Assembly: GCA_003116975.1 (NCBI GenBank)
Contig: BGKB01000025.1
Span: 434,001 to 498,000 of the forward strand
Length of the DNA stretch: 64,000 bases
Reading direction: 5' to 3'
Source: Aurantiochytrium sp. KH105
Taxonomy: Eukaryota; Sar; Bigyra; Thraustochytrida; Thraustochytriidae
Below, piece by piece: positions 46,527-55,505 of the stretch. Below the pieces are notes generated by a model. It saw only the letters and a list, made by a program, of their open reading frames with translations, had not been told where the DNA came from and did no database searches. The position numbers and the translations under genes are program-made. Position 1 is the first letter of the stretch. Each line of letters opens with the position of its first letter.

Positions 46527-47186
46527 ATGGGGAACCGCATGACGCTGCAGGAGCAGATGCGCGCGAACAAGCGCGTCATCAACCGCGCCGTGCGCGAGAT
46601 GGACCGCGAGCGCGCGGCGCTCGAGCGCGAGCAGGCCAAGCTGGAACGCGACATCAAGAAGCTGGCGGCCAAGGGCGAGATGCAGGCCGTGCGCGTCATG
46701 GCCAAGGATCTCGTGCGCACCAAACAGTACATTTCCAAATTCCACGTCATGCGCAGCAACCTGCAGAGTCTCTCGCTCAAGATGCAGACCATCAAGACGC
46801 AGCACGAAATGGGCCTGGCAATGGGCAAGATGACCAAGCAAATGAAGCGCATGAACAAGAAAATGAATGCCGCCAGCCTTAGCAAGATGGTGCGCGAGTT
46901 CGAAATGGAGAACGAAAAGGTTGGCCTCACGGAAGAGATGATGAACGATGTCATGGACGACGCCTTTGACGAGGGTGACGAGGAGGAGGAGGACGCCATC
47001 GTGAACCAGGTTCTCGACGAAATCGGCGTCACCATGCACGACGATCTCCAGTCTGCCCCGCAACAGCCCGTTCGGGAGAGCGCCGGCCAGGAGAAGCAAC
47101 CCGCCATGGTCAGCGCCGAAGCCGAGGAGGACGCCGCGGTCAGCGACCTCGAGGCGCGACTCAACAACCTTCGTCGCGGAACCTGA
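46527..47186 (+). CDS. VPS2: ESCRT-III subunit VPS2/CHMP2
   Basis: A 219-residue Snf7-family protein most like CHMP2A/Vps2. The basic N-terminal core has MTLQEQMRANKRVINRAVREMDRER and AVRVMAKDLVRTKQYISKF as separate blocks, followed by long helices. The acidic hinge is EGDEEEEDAIVNQVLDEIG, and the C-terminal MIM1 motif is SDLEARLNNLRR, which binds the MIT domain of Vps4. VPS2 caps and remodels ESCRT-III filaments in multivesicular body formation, abscission and membrane repair. Length matches the family (222 in human CHMP2A). The ATG follows directly on GGCGA repeats; the frame is open upstream only through low-complexity sequence. Confidence 0.93.
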   Translation: MGNRMTLQEQMRANKRVINRAVREMDRERAALEREQAKLERDIKKLAAKGEMQAVRVMAKDLVRTKQYISKFHVMRSNLQSLSLKMQTIKTQHEMGLAMGKMTKQMKRMNKKMNAASLSKMVREFEMENEKVGLTEEMMNDVMDDAFDEGDEEEEDAIVNQVLDEIGVTMHDDLQSAPQQPVRESAGQEKQPAMVSAEAEEDAAVSDLEARLNNLRRGT

Positions 47187-48093
47187 TCAGCGGCTCCGCG
47201 AGCGCTAGGGTCTGCGCGCGTCAGACTCGGGCTCTCAACGCCTTTTCACACACACACACATACACAACCCTGTTCTTTTCCATTCTTCTTCTTCTTCTTC
47301 TTCTTTTTCATTCCTCATTTTCGCGTCCAAGTATCAAGCGTGGTGCGTGCAACACGTCTCTGCTATGCCATTGCGATCAGCGTAGCTCTCCTTACTTTAT
47401 TTTCAAAAATAAGGGGGGTGGGGGGGGGGGGGGCTGCAGGCTAACACAGAGCGTTGCCTCACCTTGCCTCTTTTCGTTCCCGCTGGCAAGGATTGTTTTC
47501 TGAAACCATTCTCGTTCGGGCAAGACAACATTGCTGTGTTTGGCTACGATCAGAGAACACAGCTTTTAGCCATCTTTTTTTTGCGGATGGACGCCTGTTT
47601 CGTTCGGGTTTTCTCGAGTCCTCGAGAGGAAACGCGATGACGGAGCAAAATGATGACATAAGACCTTGATTGAGTGAGACCTTTTTTTCTCTTTTCTTAT
47701 CTTTTCTTTACGAGACTATGGGCCGCTCGCGCGCGCAAAAAGGCACTTGGATGAAAGGCAAAATGCGAGAAAACGAACGTCTCAGGGGAATAGAAGAGCT
47801 GGTTGGGGGAAAATGGTAATGAATGAGAGAAGAGGAAGCTCCATCGCTTGGCAGATACTTGTTGGCGAGGACTTTCTTGCCCACGTGCAAGGATAACTTA
47901 TCATCATCATCATCATCACCATTATGGGAAGTAGATAGGCTGGCAGACAAGGCAGCCGAGCGGGTGGCGACCTGCTCGGCTATGAGAGGCCAGCTAAAAG
48001 CGATATTAATGGTTGAGTCGGGCACGGGGGACCAAACACTTGAAGGGGATTGGGTGGGTGGAGGGAGAAAGGGGGGGAATAGGGGTCGCATTC
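47187..48093. other. Convergent 3' region between VPS2 and ISD11
   Basis: About 0.9 kb holding two 3' ends. It contains a CA run (47248-47262), a TTC run (47285-47304), a G-run of 14 after GGGGGGT (about 47412-47433) and a CAT repeat at 47899-47918. The small frames here do not resemble genes. Confidence 0.55.
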
Positions 48094-48456
48094 TTACTCC
48101 ATGCGCTTCTTCGAGGGGAGATCCATCACGGAGTTCACGTGCTTGAAGAGCTTGGAGATGGCTGCCTGGCGCTCAATGACCTCGAGCTCGTTGGCTCCGC
48201 GCGTAAGGAGCGTCGCGATCTTATCCGAGGGCGCGTCGGCGTGCGCGCGGAATTCCTCTCCTGCGCGCCTCTTGGTGTACTCGCGCAGGTTGTAGTCGCC
48301 GAAGCCGTTGGCGGCGCGCAGGAACCGCCTGTACAGCGACCTCGCCTCCGCCGCGTTGCCGCCCTCCGTCGCGGCCGCCGCCAGTCCGCGGACCGCGCCC
48401 GCGTTCATGGCCGCGCTTCGGAGCGCGACGCCCGCCGATCCCAAGCTCGCCGCCAT
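48094..48456 (-). CDS. LYRM4: ISD11/LYRM4-like LYR-motif protein
   Basis: A 120-residue protein. After an Ala-rich N-terminus of about 38 residues that could act as a mitochondrial presequence, the LYR motif appears in ARSLYRRFLRAANGF, followed by GDYNLREYTKRRAGEEF, the YNxRxYxxRR stretch typical of ISD11, and then a helix with LEVIERQAAISKLF matching the ISD11 third helix. ISD11 stabilises the cysteine desulfurase NFS1 with acyl carrier protein in mitochondrial iron-sulfur cluster assembly. The start is ATG. The 135 nt upstream contain no T on the sense strand, the longest such tract in the window. Confidence 0.87.
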   Translation of the reverse strand: MAASLGSAGVALRSAAMNAGAVRGLAAAATEGGNAAEARSLYRRFLRAANGFGDYNLREYTKRRAGEEFRAHADAPSDKIATLLTRGANELEVIERQAAISKLFKHVNSVMDLPSKKRME

Positions 48457-49559
48457 CCTGCTCGCCCCTCTCTGCGCGCGCGCCGCTCTTCTCTGCCGCT
48501 GCTGCTCTGCTGCCGCTGCCGCTGCCGCTGCTGCTGCCGCTGCTGCTCTGCTGCGGCCCGGGCTCGCTCGCTCTTCTCGCGCTTCTTCTCGATCTGCTGC
48601 GTCTGTCTTGTGCTCGCCCGCTTCAAGTTGCAGCTGCTTGCTTGCCTCCGCGCCTTTCTTCTCTCCTGCCTGCTCCGTTCGCGCGTAGTATACGCCTGCA
48701 GCTGCTGCTTACTACTGGAGCTGGCCTGCAGTAGCTTCACAGGCTGCGTGTTAGTAGACAGAGCAGAGCGGAGCAGAACGGAGCAGACTCGACTCGAGAG
48801 CCAGAAGAAGGCTTGCGCCGCAGGAGTGCCTGAAGTGCGAGGCAGAGGCTCCGGTTCAAGTCGATTGTTCTCCGTTCATCCCAGTTCATTCGTTCGAATG
48901 ATTCGCTCGTTCGTTCGTTCATCCACCGCTCGGAGTCTTCCGCCTCCAGCCGCCGGAGCCAGCCAGCCCAGCCTCTGCCAGCCCAGCCTCTGCCAGCCCA
49001 GCCTCTGCCAGCCCAGCCTCTGCCAGCCCGGGCTGGGTTGGGAGGCAGGCAGGCAGGGAGGGAGGGAGGGAGGGAGAGGCCCTCCGACTGCGGCAGCCTG
49101 GGCGTGGCGGGCGCAGGCAAGCTCTTCTCGACAGGAGAACCGGAGGCAGGCCCGCCGAGCGCGCTTCTTCACTCCGTCGAGGAATCCAGCCACCCATCCC
49201 TCTGAGAGCGGAGAACAGTATCCCGCTATTACGCCCAGCATGCACACCATGCGCTACTTTCCCGCTTGACGAAGACGCATAGAAACATCTGCCAGCTGCT
49301 GCTGCTGCTGCAGCTGCCCCACGCCATGCTTGCCTCACAGGCAGCTGCAGCTGCAGCTGCAGGCAGCAGAGGCTGATGGTACTCACTCACATCCTGGAAC
49401 CCGCCTCCGAGGGGCCTCCGACCGACCCACTCACTCACTTGTCGGTGCAAATGACGCCGGCCACAGGTCACGCGGAGCAGAGAGGCGATGGGGAGACGGG
49501 GGCAGCGGGACGGTCGGCGTCGTCGTGAGGCCCTTGGACAGGCAAGCATCAGTAAGAAT
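48457..49559. promoter_or_regulatory. ISD11 upstream region
   Basis: A long repeat-rich region: CTG/CCG tracts (T-free in ISD11 sense) to 48591, TTCG repeats at 48905-48920, a 15-bp tandem array (48964-49029), GGGA repeats (49053-49073) and a CTG/CAG region (49294-49365). No gene is supported. Confidence 0.5.
48964..49029. repeat. 15-bp tandem repeat, about 4.4 copies
   Basis: Units of CAGCCCAGCCTCTGC repeated with almost no divergence in the ISD11 upstream region. Confidence 0.9.
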
Positions 49560-49920
49560 CAGCGCAAGAGCGATCAAGAATTTTGTTGACAAATCGTATT
49601 GTTTCGACCACTCGCCAATCATATCAATCGATCCATGTACAACCCGTGCGCATGCGAGGCAGATGACAAGAATAGTCAATTCCGCAGGACGGTGAGCATC
49701 ATTATCAAAAACCCGAGAGCGATCAAATTGTATTGTTTTGACCACTCCCCAATCAGATCGGTCGATCCATGTACAATCCGTGCGCATGCGAGGCAGATGA
49801 CAAGAAAACTCAATTCGCAGGACGGTGAGCATCAGCATCAAGATCCCGTGAGCAATCAAGAATGTTGTTGTCAAATTGTGTTCGATTGATCCATTTCATA
49901 GCTAGTGCGCATGCGAAGCA
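49560..49920. repeat. Three-copy direct repeat of about 125-134 bp overlapping the ZIP gene 3' end
   Basis: The landmark GTGCGCATGCGA occurs at 49646, 49780 and 49905, spaced 134 and 125 bp. Shared neighbouring blocks include GATCAA...TTGTATTGTTT, CCACTC-CCAATCA, GATCCATGTACAA and AATTC-GCAGGACGGTGAGCATCA. The rightmost copy contains the last codons and stop of the ZIP gene (minus strand), so the other two look like diverged duplications of the gene end. Confidence 0.8.
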
Positions 49921-51395
49921 GCCTCCAATTCCGCAATGACAATCATCATGTATATACCACAGCAAGCCGCCAACGTCTGTAAAATGGTGTTCGAGACCGT
50001 GGCAGGTTCCTCGAGAAGCTCCGGCACAATGGACACGAGCGCAATATAAATGAAGCCGCCCGCAGTAAAAGACAAAATTGCTGCAGGCTGCGAGGAGCTC
50101 ACTGCAAGACCGAAGCCACAGCCGGCCAGAGCACCCAAGGCCGAGACAAACTGAGCACGAAGGGCGCCCCACTTGGAGAGACCTTGAGACACCAAGACCG
50201 AGAAATCGCCCACTTCATGCGGAACCTCGTGCACCAAGACGGCAATCGTCATGGTCAGCCCAATTGCATCACTCGCCTGAAAAGCGGCAGCCAACGCCAT
50301 TCCATCTGTAAAGTTGTGCACTGTGTCCGCAACCATGTTCAGGATCGCACCGGGCCGCAGACCAAGGATCAACGGGGGTCCATGCGCTGCTGCTGCGCCC
50401 GCGCTCGAGGCATTTTCAGCGCCGAGGTCTGCATCATCGTCTTTCTTCTTGCGCGCAACCAAGTCATCATGACTATGATGCGCATGCCCGTGGCTCCCAC
50501 TGCCTCCAGCGACACGAAGGAGCTTCTCCACCACGAAGAAGCAAAGAATCCCAGCAAGCACCGCCAGGCCCACAGTCAAGTCATGCTCGTGGCCAGGTTC
50601 CTCGTGGCCATGAGCATCGTCTCCGTGGCTATGACCGTGACCATGATCCTGCGCATGCCCGTGTTGACCATGGGACTCTAACGCATGCGGGAGAAGATGC
50701 AAAAACACATCGCCGAGCAAGCCACCGACGGCAAAAGCAACCATCACATTGAGCTGTGACTTGGACAGCTCAAGCTTGAGAAACAACAGAATTACTGCGT
50801 TCCCTCCAAATGTTACCAAGAGCGTCGCCCCAATTGCCTTGGTGGCTAGCGAATGATGCGCCAGCTCCCCGTGGGCGTACGCGAGGCCGCGTTGCAAGAA
50901 ATTCTGAAGCGATTTTCCCCCCTGATTATCGTGTCCATGTCCGTGTCCATGTCCATGTCCATGATTATGCCCATGACTGTGCCCTTCATCATCATCATGA
51001 TGATGAAGACCGTGCGAGTGCGAAGGTTGTTGTTGTTCACGCGAGTGCTCTTCGTGCGAGTGCGAGTGCGAGTGCGTGTGTTCGTGGTCCTTTTGCATAG
51101 AGGTAGAGGAAGCTTGAGCGGCGTGCGAATGCTCTTCGTGGCCGTGGATATGGCCATGCGCATGCGCATGCACATGTGTATCCATCGCCTCGTCATGCGC
51201 GTGTGCGTCCTCGCCCGGCCCTGCTTGGTGTTTGTCAGCAACCGAAGACGAGGACGCAACAACGGCTGCAGGTGATGACGATGCATCGCCTGCAACCTTG
51301 GGGGTCCATGTTAGCGTGATCACGAGGAAGACTGCCAGCGCAAAGAGGAGCACTCGGCCCGCCGCCCTTGTCGCACCACCTCGAGCCCCTGCCAT
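49902..51395 (-). CDS. ZIP zinc transporter, ZIP7/HKE4-like
   Basis: A 497-residue LIV-1-type SLC39 protein. ATG at 51395 is followed by a signal-like helix (about 12-30). A very His-rich luminal region spans about 50-165, with many HxHxH runs. Helices then carry a second His-rich loop near 250-275. The metal site is complete: HNFTDGMALAAAF (H360) in one helix and HEVPHEVGDF (H389) in the next, 29 residues apart as in ZIP7/Catsup/IAR1. ZIP7 releases zinc from the ER/Golgi to the cytosol; that location is inferred from the subfamily. The frame is open to 51476, but that first codon is TTG. The C-terminus is the His-containing AELEAASHAH and lies in a repeat copy. Confidence 0.9.
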   Translation of the reverse strand: MAGARGGATRAAGRVLLFALAVFLVITLTWTPKVAGDASSSPAAVVASSSSVADKHQAGPGEDAHAHDEAMDTHVHAHAHGHIHGHEEHSHAAQASSTSMQKDHEHTHSHSHSHEEHSREQQQPSHSHGLHHHDDDEGHSHGHNHGHGHGHGHGHDNQGGKSLQNFLQRGLAYAHGELAHHSLATKAIGATLLVTFGGNAVILLFLKLELSKSQLNVMVAFAVGGLLGDVFLHLLPHALESHGQHGHAQDHGHGHSHGDDAHGHEEPGHEHDLTVGLAVLAGILCFFVVEKLLRVAGGSGSHGHAHHSHDDLVARKKKDDDADLGAENASSAGAAAAHGPPLILGLRPGAILNMVADTVHNFTDGMALAAAFQASDAIGLTMTIAVLVHEVPHEVGDFSVLVSQGLSKWGALRAQFVSALGALAGCGFGLAVSSSQPAAILSFTAGGFIYIALVSIVPELLEEPATVSNTILQTLAACCGIYMMIVIAELEAASHAH

Positions 51396-53559
51396 CGTGG
51401 CTGACTTCTCGCGCGAATGCTGCTGGTCCGGCGAGGTCTCCAGTTTGACAGAAGCCAAGGAAGAAGAAACAAACAAAAAATCTTTTTCTCAAGGCTCGCA
51501 GATTCCAAAGGCGCTGTTGAACAAACAAAGAATCAAACAAACAAGCCCGTGGGAACGAGAAAAGAAGACCTGCGAGAATACGAGAGTGAAGGAAAGAGAG
51601 AGAAGCAATGACGAGCGATCGTACAGTAAGTAAGCCAGGCTTATTCTTGCTTTATAAGTTAGACTGCGCAGCTTGTTGGTGCGAGAAAGTAGAAAGCAAA
51701 GAGCGAACAAACAAATCAATACATTTTTTTGCCTGACACAAACAGTCTTTCTTGTTGAAATTTGAACCTAAGAGAAGAAAGAAGGCATCGATCAATGGTG
51801 GTAGGTAGGCCTAGCTAGTAAGTACTTCAAACATTTGCATTCATTCTCAGCAAGAAATTATTGAAATTTTTAGCAGGAGATAAGTTGTGAGGTCAGAGTG
51901 AGATAAGAGCATGGCCATATGTTGGTTGCTGAGCCAGCTCATTCCATTCAGATCGCTCATGTGAATAAATTTCGGGAGAATAACACCCTAAGGGTCTCGT
52001 ACGTTGAAGATGAAGTCAACCAAGCAACAACTACGAGCCTACAAACAATCAACTTTTCAGGAGGAGTTCTTGTTTCCTTTATTTTCCTTTTCCTTGGAGT
52101 CCGTGCATACTGAGAATGAATGAACAGGAGAGAAAAAAATAAAGCCATCCTTCTTTTGCTATTCTGTCCTTCAGAAGTCCTGACAAAATTATTGTGAGCA
52201 TGAAAGCATTCATACCAGAAAATTTTAGAATACGCTCCAAATCTTTCTTCGCATTCTGAAGAGGAATACTATTCTAGTCAAAAAAATAACACTGAGAAAG
52301 TAAATTTACATTTTGAATACAAAATATTACTTTATTGCATTAAATTTGAAGCAAAAACTTTTATAAAGTTGCAAAATTGATTATAATTTTGTGCAAATTG
52401 TAAAATTTGTCAACAAATTTATATATTTATGTAATAAATTTTATATACTTTTTCAAAAAGATGCTGTTGGAGTGGTGTCGGGCGTCCAAGCCTTGGGATT
52501 AGTACTTGGCGCACACGAATGAGTCAAAGACTCTTGTCTTGTGCTGGTCTGCTAGCCTTGTCTGCAGCCAAGACAGCAATGAGCAATCAATGATCTTTTC
52601 TGATCGCTTACCCAGCCACCGACGGCAAACAGGCACGCGCGTAGGCTCGTGGGCGTCCCCACGGCTCTACGCGCGGCGCTGCCGCCGGTGCTCACGCGCC
52701 TTCGCTTAGGCTAGCACGCGCGCAGACGAAAAACGAGAGACTTGGAAGATGTCGGTTATTTTTGGTATTTTTGGTATATTAGGTGTATGGCAATCCAGGC
52801 CGGCCATTCATGCGAGGCTGCAAAATGGGTTGCAGCAAGATGCGTTGCGACAAAATGCGTTGCGGCAAAATGCGTTGCGGCAAACTGCGTTGTGGCGCGG
52901 CACGACTCTGATAGATGCGCAAACTTTCAATCGCATTTGGAAAAATCAACCAAAAAGCACTAATTAGAGTGTATGAAAATCTCTTAAACTTGCGGAGAGC
53001 AACTAAAAATCCATTTCTTGATTAAATCGTAGAACGTTGGGCTGAAATAGATCCTTACCAAGGTATACGATCATGATGATCTCGAGGTGACCCTCTGCGA
53101 GCTTCTGGATCTGATCAGCTCGATCTCGTCATCATGAGATCCCAGAACAGAAAAAATGCTCCGTATAGCTTCGTATGTTTGCTGGCGTCTATTAGCAAAG
53201 TTTGGAGGAGTTTATATACAGCTCGGGGGTCGTTTCGTGCTGTTGAAAGCTCTTACGTTTTTTTTGGTTTCGAAAGGAGGATTGACGCGCTACCCCGTCG
53301 ACAGAATGACTGTCTGTGATGCAAAAAGTGTCAGAAGATGCTATATACAAATGCGTTGAATTGAGCGATGCAGTATTACAATCTAATTCAGAAACTGTCA
53401 GTACAGTACTAGCCACACAGAGTGTTTGTTTGTACGTACACGTGCGCGCTCACATGCAATTGTAGATAATCCAAGAGAGAGAAGACAAGATTGCCAGCGA
53501 CCCTGCAAAAAGCCAACGAACGCTCATCATCGTGAGAATATTTGTCTCTAGCTCGCTAA
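51396..53559. other. Long gene-poor interval with AT-rich island and a 15-bp repeat
   Basis: About 2.2 kb. The first part is the ZIP promoter. A TAGGCCTAG palindrome is at 51806-51814. From 52140 to 52460 the DNA is extremely AT-rich for this window. 52500-52740 is GC-rich again, and a 15-bp repeat lies at 52821-52895. A short frame at 52749-52967 (72 residues) crosses the repeat; I do not accept it as a gene. The rest shows nothing recognisable. Confidence 0.5.
52821..52895. repeat. 15-bp tandem repeat, five copies
   Basis: Five degenerate copies of CAAAATGCGTTGCGG; in-frame on the plus strand it would give five-residue periods (QNALR-like). Confidence 0.85.
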
Positions 53560-54633
53560 CTAAGTTTTGTGACTTGCTTGCTCTCGGTTGCTCATGTCTG
53601 TCTGGACCCAGGAAAGCGCTGCGAGGGCTTGGGGCGTGAGAGGTGCGCCAGCGAACATTTGGGACTCGATTGCGAAAGACGTTACAGCAAGATCGTCGAG
53701 AGGGATAAAGACAAGACGCGTGCTCTCGCCAGCCTCCTCGCCGCCTTTTGAATACCTGCGCAGTACTTCGTCTCGAGTGCATGCGCAACGAATAACAAAG
53801 AGCGCGCTTGGTTTCCCTTGCGAAGGGCCCACTTGTCGCACGAGAGCGAAAAGTTCAGGAGGGGCAAGTGAAGACACGGGTAAATTAATCTCCGCTCGTA
53901 CCTCATCGATAATAGATCCGAACAGTTCTTGCTCCGTAGAATTATTCTCGTCGACACGCGACGGTTCGGGATGCCCCCCTGGGAGATCCAGAAACCCTTG
54001 AAACTCGCCTGTGTGATGACTTCGATGGATCAAAAGCATCTCCCGTCTTGCGGTCTTGTTGGTCTTAGCTGTCTGACTTTCGTGCACGCCTCCGATTTCA
54101 ACGATCGCACCAACGCCAAGAGGATCTGCCATGAAGGCGCGTTCATCATTTGCCATGCGAGTCCCCAAAGATCGAAGCTCTGACACGATAACCTCTGATG
54201 GATTACAATTTGTTCCAAGAAAGGTCTTGTAGTCTGTCAGCGAGAGCTCGAGCTCGAGCTTGAGCTCGGGCTCGGACTCAAGGCGGTCGTTGCGTTCCGC
54301 GTCAATCGAGTAATTCTTGATGCTAAACGCATCGAGTCTGAATTTGCTCATGTTGAATAGCTTTGGGTTCATCTGCAGCCGTCGTATCCACTCTGTTTCT
54401 GCTATTTGTCGTACCCGCTCGCTCGCTTTTGCGCGCTCAGCGTCGACAGCGCCGGAGCCTTCGTCACCACCCAAAGCAGTGCCATGGTGGTCCGTTCCTC
54501 CTTCTCCTCCTCTCACAACGCATGTGACCTGGCCTACGTTCAAGGGACGCCTGAAGATTGCGAGGACTTTTGCAACGCCAGGCCCAGGCTGCTGCTCTAC
54601 GGCCGCCATCGATCGGCCCCCCTGCCTCGGCAT
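53560..54633 (-). CDS. NUDT22: NUDT22-like Nudix hydrolase
   Basis: A 357-residue protein with features of NUDT22, a UDP-sugar pyrophosphatase: NPKLFNMSKFRLDAF, then LSLTDYKTFLGTN, then ADPLGVGAIVEI, then FLDLPGGHPEPSR and ELFGSIIDEVRAEIN, which form the atypical Nudix box with GGHPEP in place of the canonical G-x5-E start and an EV..EIN ending. NUDT22 cleaves UDP-glucose and UDP-galactose to UMP and sugar-1-phosphate with Mg. The SALFVIRC strand and ESTRLVFIPL segment that follow also fit the family. Human NUDT22 is 303 residues; the extra length is N-terminal (first 85 residues, low similarity) and a few loops. The start is ATG at 54633. Confidence 0.85.
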   Translation of the reverse strand: MPRQGGRSMAAVEQQPGPGVAKVLAIFRRPLNVGQVTCVVRGGEGGTDHHGTALGGDEGSGAVDAERAKASERVRQIAETEWIRRLQMNPKLFNMSKFRLDAFSIKNYSIDAERNDRLESEPELKLELELSLTDYKTFLGTNCNPSEVIVSELRSLGTRMANDERAFMADPLGVGAIVEIGGVHESQTAKTNKTARREMLLIHRSHHTGEFQGFLDLPGGHPEPSRVDENNSTEQELFGSIIDEVRAEINLPVSSLAPPELFALVRQVGPSQGKPSALFVIRCACTRDEVLRRYSKGGEEAGESTRLVFIPLDDLAVTSFAIESQMFAGAPLTPQALAALSWVQTDMSNREQASHKT

Positions 54634-55505
54634 GCCACAGCGCTTGGCCGTTCTGCTCGCTTCTCTCTTTTCGAATCTTTCTTTGGTCTCTTTCGCCTGT
54701 CAAGCATTGGAACAAAGATACCCTTATTCATCCGTTACGTCCAGTTGCGCTCGGGCCCTGGCCGCTGCGGCGCCGCGGGGACCACAGCTCACCTCACTCA
54801 GCCTCGGCTCAGACTTGGCTTTGTTTGCTCACAGTCAGTCAGCCCGGGCCCTGTCCGAGTCTCTCCGCGGCTTCAGGTTGTTTTTCGTTTTCTTTATTGC
54901 GCACCAGAGTTCCTAAGGTGAGGAGCCTGTGAAGAGCAGCAATCAATCTGCACGAGGGTTGCCCCAAAGTGGACCCGCCCGTCTGTCCTCAAGCAAGCAA
55001 GTTTTCCTCTTTCTTGGACTGGGCTGGTTGAATCTCAACAGAGTACAGAGCAAGACTCTGTGCTTGAGTATGACCTGGCCATCTATAGCTAGCTAGCTAG
55101 TCACGCGATCCGCCGGCATGAGGTGCCACACGTAGCCAGCCTAGCTTTCCTGGACTTCGCTGTCTGCTAGGCCTGTAGTACTTGATTGATTGCTTGTTCA
55201 CTCTCACTCCTCGCTCTGCGCGGAAGCGCGACCAAAAATTGACTCCGCGGGGATTGATCGAGTTGAGCAAAAAAATGGACGCAGGATGACCAGCTGGAGG
55301 AAGTGCACCAGCCTGGGATCAGCCAGAGACGGGCTCGTGCGCCCGCGACGCAGAGTTTGCAATTTCGCAATCGAAGCACGTCGTTGTAGTTGCGGTGGTG
55401 GTGGAGGAGGTGCTGCACCAGGTGGTGCTGACAGTCACGTAGCTGGCTAGCTAGCTGGCTAGTTCGCTAGCTAGATTTTCGACGCACGACAAACGAATTG
55501 CTGCG
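54634..55505. promoter_or_regulatory. Divergent region between NUDT22 and a coiled-coil gene
   Basis: About 0.87 kb with two opposed starts. Features seen are AGCTAGCT/CTAGCTGG tandem motifs (55086-55104 and 55437-55475) and a GGT/GGA repeat at 55392-55425. No TATA box is convincing and no gene is supported. Confidence 0.5.

Noticed and set aside
45802-46882. Arg/Ala-rich frames across the VPS2 leader, and minus-strand frames of about 500 codons over 45624-47167
   Set aside because: They are low-complexity readings of GC-rich repeats and overlap the clear VPS2 frame.
52480-52515. Block resembling the core of 5S rRNA (GGATTAGTACTTGG after TCGGGC)
   Set aside because: The spacing is wrong, the following GGATGGG-GACC box is absent and no 5' half can be found; at most a chance match or a fragment.
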